Shown here in pieces: positions 51,411-57,711 of a DNA stretch of 64,000 nt. The translations under genes were made by a program, and so were the position numbers. This DNA is from Chryseobacterium sp. SSA4.19. Its GTDB lineage: Bacteria > Bacteroidota > Bacteroidia > Flavobacteriales > Weeksellaceae. Each line of letters begins with the position of its first letter. The first letter of the stretch is position 1. The notes below the pieces were generated by a model that saw only the letters and a program-made list of their open reading frames with translations, did not search any database and was not told the origin of the DNA. The stretch is taken from NCBI RefSeq assembly GCF_022601875.1, contig NZ_JAKVIP010000004.1, forward strand, positions 135,452-199,451. The letters run 5' to 3'.

Positions 51411-51752
51411 ATCAAAATTAAACTCATCACTTTCTAAAATAGGAATTTCCCGTAAATAAGTATCAAATTCTTTTGGATAATTGGTTTCTGCTCCGTAAGA
51501 ATCTATAATCATTCCATAATTTCCTTCATTATCCTTGAGAAGATATAAAACTGCATTGTCATCCGGATTGCTCGGACCCTCAAAACGATATGTTTTTACA
51601 ATGGTTAATTCATGAGGCTGATATATCTTATCAGAATTCTCCAGTTTCATTTCACAGTTTTCGTTCATTCTGAATTCCCTATGGATGCCTCTCTGAGTCA
51701 ATCTGGTCATAACCTGACTTAATGTTGTCATTCTGTCGATGTGTCCTTCCAT
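51408..51752 (-). CDS. Small conserved protein (often misannotated as phosphoribosylpyrophosphate synthetase)
   Basis: A 114-residue soluble protein of a Bacteroidota family typically about 100 residues long. The core reads TTLSQVMTRLTQRGIHREF and later YRFEGPSNPDDNAVLYLL, then MIIDSYGAE. In databases the family is often named phosphoribosylpyrophosphate synthetase, but no PRPP-binding loop or synthetase domain is present, so that name is not supported. The ATG at 51731 (residue 8) fits the family better than 51752; I give the longer one. Function unknown. Confidence 0.78.
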   Translation of the reverse strand: MEGHIDRMTTLSQVMTRLTQRGIHREFRMNENCEMKLENSDKIYQPHELTIVKTYRFEGPSNPDDNAVLYLLKDNEGNYGMIIDSYGAETNYPKEFDTYLREIPILESDEFNFD

Positions 51753-51918
51753 AATATTATTTTTTTACTGAAAGTACAATAATTAAACCAGAGATGGTAA
51801 GTCATCATTATTTACATACCCTAATTAGTAAGAATATGTCGTGTTAACAAAATTTATAATAGCTGTGGTCTCTTGGGTATACTTTTTGCACTAAAAGGAA
51901 TAATAAATCATACGGAAT

Positions 51919-52113
51919 ATGAAAAAAGAAGTTGGAGTTTTACTGGCAGGAGGAGTTGGTCTTTTGGCGGTATTAAGCATTATCGGTATAAAAAAGATAT
52001 TAAATAAGAAAGATAAAACATATAACGATACCTATTCAGATTATCACAGACATTTCGATAAGAACACACAGGATGATGAATATCACGGGATAGAATTCTA
52101 TGCCTTAAAGTAA
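51919..52113 (+). CDS. Small single-pass membrane protein
   Basis: A 64-residue protein with one N-terminal helix (about 5-25, GVLLAGGVGLLAVLSIIGI) and a polar tail rich in Asp, His and Tyr (NDTYSDYHRHFDKN ... DDEYHGIEFYALK). The organised topology, an own ATG and a downstream terminator support it as real. A TATAC-TTTTTG sequence about 40 nt upstream may be its promoter. Function unknown. Confidence 0.65.
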   Translation: MKKEVGVLLAGGVGLLAVLSIIGIKKILNKKDKTYNDTYSDYHRHFDKNTQDDEYHGIEFYALK

Positions 52114-52142
52114 AGTAATCAGAATAAATAATTATGTGATGG

Positions 52143-52173
52143 TCCATACCCTTAAAGGGAATGGATTTTTTTG
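52143..52173 (+). terminator. Terminator after the small membrane protein gene
   Basis: TCCATACCCTT pairs with AGGGAATGGA around a short AA loop and runs into TTTTTTT. It lies 29 bp after the stop at 52113. Confidence 0.78.
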
Positions 52174-52235
52174 TGGAAAACTTTGATGTTAAAACTCATT
52201 AATCTATACTGTTTACATTTTATCTTTACATCAGG

Positions 52236-53282
52236 ATGCAAAATGAAAATATCATTAAAGGCCAGGGAGCTCAGCGAAATGTGGTTAACCGTTTCGAGAG
52301 ATACACTTATGAGCCGGAAGGTGAAGATTTTGAAACTATAAAAACTGCTTTTACTGAAGTTTTCCCGAAAACTATTGTCAATCAGGTGAAAAGTGAAGAT
52401 TTACCGATGGAGTATTCCATGAATCCCTATCAGGGATGTGAACGCGGATGCTCGTATTGTTTTGCAAGACCCACTCATGAATATTGGGGCTACAGTGCGG
52501 GAATTGATTTTGAAAGGAAAATCATGGTTAAAAAAAATGCCCCCGAGTTGCTGGAAAAATTTTTTCAAAAAAAACGGTATCAGCCTGCTCCGATCTTACT
52601 CTCCGGCAATACCGACTGCTATCAGCCTGCAGAACGTCAGTTTGAAATTACGCGTAAGCTTCTGAAGGTTTGTCTGGACTACAGGCATCCTGTTCATGTT
52701 CTGACGAAGAATGCAATGGTACTAAGAGATATAGATCTTTTACAGCCGATGGCTGAACAAAATTTAGTGTCCGTTTCTCTGAGCATCCCCACGATAAATG
52801 AAGATTTGCGGAGAAAAATGGAGCCACGCACAAGTTCCTCAAAAAATAAATTGAAAGCCATAGAAATTCTTTCCGAAAATAAAATTCCTGTCAACGTAAT
52901 GGTTGCACCCGTTATTCCCGGGCTGAACAGTGATGAGCCTTTAACTATTTTAAAGGCCATTTCCGATGCGGGGGCACAGAGTTTCGGATATACACTGGTA
53001 AGATTGAATGATACGGTTGAGCCTGTATTTGTTCAGTGGATTGAAAATGCTTTTCCGGACCGCGCCCAGAAAGTTTTAAATTTAATCCGTTCTATGCGTG
53101 GAGGAAAGCTGGGGGAAAAGAGATATTTCGATCGTCAGAAAGGCGAAGGAAATATTGCTGAAATGATCCACAATACTTTTAAGATCGGTAGAAAAAAATT
53201 CTTTGATGGGAAAGAATTCCCAAAATTATCAACCGCTGGTTTTACGGGGTCAAAAGATCAGCAGTTGCGGCTGTTTGAATAA
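52236..53282 (+). CDS. PA0069-family radical SAM protein
   Basis: Iron-sulfur radical SAM enzyme related to spore photoproduct lyase-like proteins of the PA0069/Rv2578c family; reaction unknown. The cluster motif is Cys68-x3-Cys72-x2-Cys75 in MNPYQGCERGCSYCFARP; the following HEYWGYSAGIDFERKI is characteristic. A NTDCYQPAERQ segment lies in the SAM barrel. The protein is 348 residues long. It is monocistronic and convergent with the XRE gene at 53294, with an 11-bp gap. Confidence 0.9.
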   Translation: MQNENIIKGQGAQRNVVNRFERYTYEPEGEDFETIKTAFTEVFPKTIVNQVKSEDLPMEYSMNPYQGCERGCSYCFARPTHEYWGYSAGIDFERKIMVKKNAPELLEKFFQKKRYQPAPILLSGNTDCYQPAERQFEITRKLLKVCLDYRHPVHVLTKNAMVLRDIDLLQPMAEQNLVSVSLSIPTINEDLRRKMEPRTSSSKNKLKAIEILSENKIPVNVMVAPVIPGLNSDEPLTILKAISDAGAQSFGYTLVRLNDTVEPVFVQWIENAFPDRAQKVLNLIRSMRGGKLGEKRYFDRQKGEGNIAEMIHNTFKIGRKKFFDGKEFPKLSTAGFTGSKDQQLRLFE

Positions 53283-53293
53283 TTAGTTTGATA

Positions 53294-53587
53294 TTAAACA
53301 GGTTTTTTCCAAAGGTCTATATTCTTTATCCTTTGTTCTAATTTTCGGATTCTCTGTTTTAAGAATAACAGTTCTTCCAATAGGTTGCTGTTATGATCTG
53401 AAGTATATATTTCATTCACATCAACATCTAGAAGTCTGGCAATTTTATCCCACTCGTAGTCAGATATTTTTATTTTTCCCGTTTCTCTTTTTTGGTATTG
53501 TGTTTGGCTTATTTTTAAATAAGTTGCAATATCTGTTTGAGATATCTTCTTTGATTTACGGATATGTATTAATTTGGTGTTTTCCAT
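53294..53587 (-). CDS. XRE-family helix-turn-helix regulator
   Basis: A 97-residue DNA-binding protein. Residues 6-62 form an XRE (Cro/CI) domain with IRKSKKISQTDIATYLKISQ, QYQKRETGKIKISDYEWDKI and ARLLDVDVNEIY, and the last 25 residues form a Lys/Arg-rich coiled coil likely for dimerisation. It is divergently placed against a double-glycine peptide gene; overlapping palindromes directly before its start (53588-53605) are a plausible operator. It is the likely controller of the accessory peptide region. Confidence 0.88.
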   Translation of the reverse strand: MENTKLIHIRKSKKISQTDIATYLKISQTQYQKRETGKIKISDYEWDKIARLLDVDVNEIYTSDHNSNLLEELLFLKQRIRKLEQRIKNIDLWKKPV

Positions 53588-53605
53588 GGATATGTAGTAT
53601 CCTAC
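53588..53605 (-). promoter_or_regulatory. Overlapping palindromes, candidate XRE operator
   Basis: GGATA-TGTAG-TATCC (53588-53602) and GTAG-TATC-CTAC (53594-53605) are two overlapping inverted repeats directly adjacent to the XRE start codon. Autorepression is the likely role. Confidence 0.45.
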
Positions 53606-53688
53606 TAAATTAATAATAATTCTTTATATGTAGAAATATAGCCTGTAAAAAGCTGTAATTTTAACTGTTTTGCAATCAAGACGTTTTT

Positions 53689-53696
53689 TATATTTG
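53689..53696 (+). promoter_or_regulatory. -7 element (TATATTTG) of the double-glycine peptide gene
   Basis: Exact TAnnTTTG match, 38 nt before the ATG at 53735. TTTTG ends 16 nt upstream of it (53668-53672) and could be the -33 element. Confidence 0.55.
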
Positions 53697-53734
53697 ATTG
53701 TCAATAATGACGCAAATCAAATTAACATTTATCT

Positions 53735-53920
53735 ATGAAAAATTTTAAAAAACTTTTGAGAAATGATTTGAAATTGGTAACCGGAGGAAAAGCACAGCCA
53801 ACAGGAGATTACAAATGCTGCTGGGAAGGGACTACTAATTGCAGTACTGTTGTACATCATGATCATGGTTCAGGAGGTGACCTGAGCTGTGTTAAAGGAG
53901 CTGTTTTAACTCCTGCTTAA
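53735..53920 (+). CDS. Double-glycine leader peptide (bacteriocin-like)
   Basis: A 61-residue precursor starting MKNFKKLLRNDLKLVTGG, a basic leader ending in Gly17-Gly18 as in peptides cut by C39-peptidase ABC exporters. The mature part would be about 43 residues with four Cys (KCCWEG, NCST, LSCVK) and a His cluster (HHDHG). It has its own promoter and terminator, so it is expressed independently. No exporter gene is in the window. Toxin, pheromone or scavenging function is unknown. Confidence 0.75.
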   Translation: MKNFKKLLRNDLKLVTGGKAQPTGDYKCCWEGTTNCSTVVHHDHGSGGDLSCVKGAVLTPA

Positions 53921-53929
53921 TATCAATTT

Positions 53930-53958
53930 AAGGCTGTCAATTATTGATAGCCTTTTTT
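53930..53958 (+). terminator. Terminator of the double-glycine peptide gene
   Basis: AAGGCTGTCAA pairs with TTGATAGCCTT (one G-U) around a 3-nt loop, followed by six T in all counting the stem end. It lies 9 bp after the peptide stop. Confidence 0.78.
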
Positions 53959-53980
53959 ATTAAAAAGTGTAAATTTACTT

Positions 53981-54802
53981 ATGAAAATATTTATTATCCT
54001 CCTTTTTATTTGTAGTTTAACAGCTGGTCAAGCTACCCGAATCGTATACGAGTACTCTTTTATTCCGGATATAAATGACAGGAAAACTATCCGTAGCGAA
54101 TATATGTTTCTGGATGTACAACAGAAAGGCTCTGATTTTTATAGCTATCGGAATTATTCCGTTGATTCCACAGCTTTAGCATATATGAACAAAGGCTTGT
54201 CATTTATGCCACCCAATCGTGAGTATATTGATTTCAGAATCGTAAAAAATATAGGATCGAATGAGGTTAATATGATTACCAAGGTTGGGTCAGTTGTATA
54301 TGAAGTGGCGGACTATCGGAAGCAGGAATGGAAGATTACCAATCAGAAATCAGAAATTCTAGGACATGCTGTAACGAGTGCTGAAGTTAATTTCGGCGGG
54401 AGAAACTGGATTGCTTGGTTTGCCCCGGATATTCCCTTTCAAGAGGGTCCTTATAAATTCAATGGATTGCCAGGACTTATCTTAAAGATGGAAGATGATA
54501 AAAAAAATCATATATTTACAGCAACTCAGATTAAAAAACTAAAAGTGCACCAGCCATACCCATTAACTGAAAATTCAAAACCTATTAAAAGGATTTCTGA
54601 TTCGGATTTCAAAAAAATACTAACCGAATACCGAAAGGATCCTTTGAAGAATCTTAGAGGGAGATATCCTGATCAAACTGATAGTGAAGGGAATTTCAGA
54701 ACGGGTGAACAGGTTTTCAGGGACGAAGAAAGGCTTTTCAAAGAAAGGATAAAAAAGGATAACAATATATTGGAAATAGATTTATTAAACTCAACTGATT
54801 AG
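53981..54802 (+). CDS. GLPGLI family secreted protein
   Basis: A 273-residue protein with a signal peptide (cleavage near AGQA, residue 17) and the family motif GLPGLI at residues 162-167 within YKFNGLPGLILKMED. Beta-rich conserved parts include EILGHAVTSAEVNFGGRNWIAWFAPDIP. The GLPGLI family is Bacteroidota-specific and often lies near double-glycine peptides or TonB receptors; its role is unknown. It begins 23 bp after the terminator of the peptide gene. Confidence 0.88.
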   Translation: MKIFIILLFICSLTAGQATRIVYEYSFIPDINDRKTIRSEYMFLDVQQKGSDFYSYRNYSVDSTALAYMNKGLSFMPPNREYIDFRIVKNIGSNEVNMITKVGSVVYEVADYRKQEWKITNQKSEILGHAVTSAEVNFGGRNWIAWFAPDIPFQEGPYKFNGLPGLILKMEDDKKNHIFTATQIKKLKVHQPYPLTENSKPIKRISDSDFKKILTEYRKDPLKNLRGRYPDQTDSEGNFRTGEQVFRDEERLFKERIKKDNNILEIDLLNSTD

Positions 54803-55002
54803 ATTTATAACAACTCTGAAAACAAAAAATTATATCCATTCATAGGATCTAACGTTTTTGTATGAGGTTCTGCATTATTTCAGATTCAAAGACAATAGAT
54901 TCTATAAACTTCCGTTATGTCTCAAAAAATATAAAGATATTGAGGAATTAATAATCTTCTAAACTTATTACAAATCTAATTTAAGTTTATGAAAACAAAA
55001 GA

Positions 55003-55038
55003 GAGGCTGCCCAAACTTTTTGGACAGCCTCTTTTTTG
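55003..55038. terminator. Terminator between GLPGLI gene and small peptide gene 55047
   Basis: GAGGCTGCCCAAA pairs with TTTGGACAGCCTC (one mismatch) and continues into TTTTTTG on the plus strand. It serves the plus-strand transcript, and on the minus strand it could end the peptide transcript. Confidence 0.72.
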
Positions 55039-55046
55039 TATTATTT

Positions 55047-55217
55047 CTAATAAATCACCGGTTGTTCACCATCTGGGCAAATAAATTCATTGCGGCACAA
55101 AGCCCGGTAAAGAATTCCATCACTGCATACATAAAGACAGTCTCCTGGATAAGGATAACTTATTCCTCCTGAAATAGTTTTCAGTTTGCTTTTATTTAGT
55201 CTTTTTAAATTTTTCAT
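55047..55217 (-). CDS. Double-glycine leader peptide with four cysteines (56 aa)
   Basis: Reading the minus strand from the ATG at 55217 gives MKNLKRLNKSKLKTISGG, a typical double-glycine leader (Gly17-Gly18), then a 38-residue mature part with Cys27-x3-Cys31, Cys41 and Cys47 followed by Pro-Asp-Gly. The stop is TAG at 55047. The leader closely matches that of gene 55412 (MKNLKKLSKG) and the cysteine layout is shared, so they are paralogues. It lies 195 bp downstream of gene 55412, with the 124-bp repeat element between them, and a terminator follows. Confidence 0.75.
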   Translation of the reverse strand: MKNLKRLNKSKLKTISGGISYPYPGDCLYVCSDGILYRALCRNEFICPDGEQPVIY

Positions 55218-55269
55218 ATTATTTTTGTGATAATTAAATGATATCAGTGATCCCGAATTTTTTAATAAG

Positions 55270-55393
55270 ATGAGTCCGTCTCACAACTAGTGAAAACGGA
55301 CTTTTTTTATGATTTTTATCGACCTCCTGTTAGAGAATGATTTTCGTACAGTCGATTCTCAACCCACATCATTAAGTTGTGAGACTAACTCTA
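55270..55393. repeat. 124-bp inverted-repeat element, copy 2 (inverted)
   Basis: Reverse-complement copy of the element at 31823-31946, about 93-94 % identical over 124 bp with no gaps by eye. It begins with TGAGTCCGTCTCACAACTAG and ends with GTTGTGAGACTAACTCT, again 20-bp imperfect inverted ends. It lies in the gap between the two paralogous peptide genes 55412 and 55217. Confidence 0.8.
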
Positions 55394-55411
55394 TTCGGTT
55401 TGATTTCCATC

Positions 55412-55573
55412 TTACATATTGGTGTCCGGACATTTGAAATCATCACTGCAAGTAGCACAGATGACAACGTTTCCGCATGCATACATACAAAATTCAGGTT
55501 CAGGAAGTTTTATACCACCAGCTCCCTTAATGCTTTTTAATTGACCTTTGCTTAGTTTTTTTAAATTTTTCAT
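55412..55573 (-). CDS. Double-glycine-type leader peptide with five cysteines (53 aa)
   Basis: Minus-strand ATG at 55573 gives MKNLKKLSKGQLKSIKGAGG, where the Gly-Gly is at 19-20, slightly later than the usual position; then five Cys: Cys29-x3-Cys33, Cys39, Cys42, Cys48 with Pro-Asp after the last. Stop is TAA at 55412. A promoter-like TTG-N18-TAACTTTA lies upstream (one mismatch to TAnnTTTG). It is a paralogue of 55047. The product is unknown but likely exported and disulfide or metal linked. Confidence 0.75.
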   Translation of the reverse strand: MKNLKKLSKGQLKSIKGAGGIKLPEPEFCMYACGNVVICATCSDDFKCPDTNM

Positions 55574-55731
55574 ATTGTTTTAGTTAAAAATTTGTTACTA
55601 TGGTAAAGTTAAGTAAAAATTGATTAAGTCAATAAGGTGTGGTATATTATTTTTACTATTTTTATCTGTCTGATTAAGAAAATAAATAGTCTGCGGATTT
55701 AATCCAGAATATAACAAATACAATTCAAATA

Positions 55732-56640
55732 ATGGTTTCAAGACATTTTAAAATGCTGATACAAAATGGAAAATTACTTACTGCCTTAATATTCTCATGC
55801 TTTTATGCTGCTCAAAATGTAACCATTGATAATAAAAGTGGTTATCATACGGTTGTTACGTATGATCATAAAAAAATGGAAATTGGGAATAATCAAAATC
55901 GAACAGTTATTGATAAGAATGGAATACAAAACATTTCTATACTTTACGGAAATGATAAAAAGGCAGAAAGAAACATTTCTCTATTTTTAAACCCTCAGGA
56001 ATCCCTGACTATTTATCTTGTTAAAGATGCGATTGCTTTTAAAGGAGAAAAGGAACATCTGCATGATTACGTTTACCGAGGGTTTGGTTATGATCTAACC
56101 CCTAAAATAACTGAATATCAAAAGTATTATCAGAGTAGTGACGCAAAAGGATTTATTCGGACATATGAATTATATTTGGCGGATGTTCTGAAAAAGGTAG
56201 AAAGATTAAATAGTTCACCCTACGGAATAGAAGATATTCATTATAAAGAAGTTGAAAAGATTGCCAGAAAACGTTGGTTTTTTACGGTGTTTGTAAGTTT
56301 TAACGGAGGGAGTCAATTAAACAATACCGGAAAAGAACTGCTGCTTTATTATTTTGAAAAATATTTCAAAAAAAATATTGCCACCTATTCGTGTGATTCA
56401 TGGGATCAGTATGATATTATTTATAAGTATTCCCAACACATCAAACTCCTTAATCTGAAGCTGCCAAAATATGAAATTGTAGAGCATACTGATGATGATG
56501 AAATTAATCAGTATTTACCGGAAAAATGTCAGGAACAACATTTCAGAAGCAGCTATAATTTTTTAGTTTATAAAAAAGATCTGGTAAGAGCAGAAAAATA
56601 TAAAAAAATTTTAACTGAAAAGTTTCACGCTAAGCTTTAG
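55732..56640 (+). CDS. Secreted protein of unknown function
   Basis: Not recognised. The 302 residues start with a hydrophobic signal region (GKLLTALIFSCFYAAQ, cleavage near residue 28; the ATG at residue 8 gives a tidier signal peptide). A beta-rich N-terminal part (to about 115) is followed by a helical, Lys/Tyr-rich part (ITEYQKYYQSSDAKGF, KKYKILTEKFHAKL-like end). The N-terminal half resembles in layout the non-catalytic domain that precedes thioredoxin in some Bacteroidota TlpA-like proteins, but no CxxC or thioredoxin fold is present. It sits next to the peptide genes and ends just before a terminator. Confidence 0.7.
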   Translation: MVSRHFKMLIQNGKLLTALIFSCFYAAQNVTIDNKSGYHTVVTYDHKKMEIGNNQNRTVIDKNGIQNISILYGNDKKAERNISLFLNPQESLTIYLVKDAIAFKGEKEHLHDYVYRGFGYDLTPKITEYQKYYQSSDAKGFIRTYELYLADVLKKVERLNSSPYGIEDIHYKEVEKIARKRWFFTVFVSFNGGSQLNNTGKELLLYYFEKYFKKNIATYSCDSWDQYDIIYKYSQHIKLLNLKLPKYEIVEHTDDDEINQYLPEKCQEQHFRSSYNFLVYKKDLVRAEKYKKILTEKFHAKL

Positions 56641-56651
56641 CCTAAATAAAA

Positions 56652-56671
56652 AACCGGGAAAATACCCGGTT
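56652..56671. terminator. Bidirectional terminator between 55732 and 56677
   Basis: Perfect stem AACCGGG / CCCGGTT with a 6-nt loop. On the minus strand it runs into TTTTTTATTT, on the plus strand a T-rich stretch (TCATTATTATTTTTTG). It serves two convergent genes. Confidence 0.82.
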
Positions 56672-56676
56672 CATTA

Positions 56677-57627
56677 TTATTTTTTGATTAATCCCAATTC
56701 AATCAGTCTTTCATGAAGGAACTCTCCAGCACTTGTATCTTCGTACGATTTCGGATGGTTTTCATCAACACAGTTTTCAAGTGCATTCAATGACATTGAA
56801 CTTACCGGATGCATAAAGAAAGGGATAGAATATCGTGAAGTTCCCCATAGCTCCCTCGGCGGATTTACCACTCTGTGAATCGTAGATTTCAGTTTATTGT
56901 TGGTGTGTCTGGAAAGCATATCGCCAACATTGATCATCAGTTCATCCGGTTCTGCAATGGCATCGATCCATTCTCCTTTATGATTCTGAACCTGAAGGCC
57001 TTTGCCCTGTGAGCCCATCAGAAGGGTAATCAGATTAATATCTCCATGGGCTGCTGCTCTCACAGCATCGTCCGGTTCCTGAGTAATCGGCGGATAATGG
57101 ATCGGTCTCAAAATAGAGTTTCCTTCAGCTATTTTATCATCAAAATAAAACTCATCTAATCCAAGATATAATGCTAAAGCTCTTAATACATATTGTCCTG
57201 TTTTTTCAAGCATCAGGTAAGCTTCCTTACCTACTTCGTTGAATTTCGGAAGTTCTTCAACGGTTACATTGTCAGGGTACTCGCTTTTATATTTTGAATC
57301 ATCGGTCACATACTGTCCGAAATGCCAAAATTCTTTTAAGTCCCCTTTTTTAAAGCCTTTTGCTGTCTCTTTACCAAATCCTACATAGCCTCTCTGTCCG
57401 CCAATTCCCGGAATCTCATATTTTTGTTTCGTTTCCGTGGGCAGTTCAAAAAAGTTTTTTACTTCTTCATACAGTTCATCCACCAATTTGTCATCAAGAA
57501 AATGGCCTTTTAAGGCTACAAAACCAATTTCTTCATAAGCTTTTCCGATTTCATTTACAAATTTCTGTTTGCGTTCCGGGTCACCCGAAAGGAAATCACG
57601 CAGGTCTACACTAGGTATTTTGTCCAT
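56677..57627 (-). CDS. Isopenicillin N synthase-family 2-oxoglutarate/Fe(II) dioxygenase
   Basis: Non-heme iron oxygenase of 316 residues. The jelly roll carries the iron ligands His194, Asp196 (AAHGDINLI) and His251 (STIHRVVNPP), and the 2-oxoglutarate anchors Arg265 and Ser267 (SRYSIPFF). The N-terminal DIOX_N-like part (PSVDLRDFLS ... IGFVALKGH) is present. Despite the family name no beta-lactam biosynthesis genes are near, so an oxidative tailoring or catabolic reaction is more likely; substrate unknown. It is divergent from menD. Confidence 0.9.
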   Translation of the reverse strand: MDKIPSVDLRDFLSGDPERKQKFVNEIGKAYEEIGFVALKGHFLDDKLVDELYEEVKNFFELPTETKQKYEIPGIGGQRGYVGFGKETAKGFKKGDLKEFWHFGQYVTDDSKYKSEYPDNVTVEELPKFNEVGKEAYLMLEKTGQYVLRALALYLGLDEFYFDDKIAEGNSILRPIHYPPITQEPDDAVRAAAHGDINLITLLMGSQGKGLQVQNHKGEWIDAIAEPDELMINVGDMLSRHTNNKLKSTIHRVVNPPRELWGTSRYSIPFFMHPVSSMSLNALENCVDENHPKSYEDTSAGEFLHERLIELGLIKK

Positions 57628-57699
57628 TTATAGAAATTTTACGTCTTGCTAAATTACAGATTTTAAATTAAATTCTTTTTTATGTTGAGTATTATAAAT

Positions 57700-57707
57700 T
57701 AAATTTG
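57700..57707 (+). promoter_or_regulatory. -7 element (TAAATTTG) of menD
   Basis: Exact TAnnTTTG match ending 4 nt before the menD ATG at 57712. The predicted transcription start is therefore at or next to the start codon, suggesting a leaderless or near-leaderless mRNA. Confidence 0.55.
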
Positions 57708-57711
57708 TCCT

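Noticed and set aside
51408..51752. Phosphoribosylpyrophosphate synthetase
   Set aside because: The protein is 114 residues with no PRPP loop or synthetase domain; the name is a propagated annotation.
56677..57627. Beta-lactam biosynthesis from the isopenicillin N synthase-like name
   Set aside because: The protein is a general 2OG-Fe(II) oxygenase-fold member; no ACV synthetase or other pathway genes are present.
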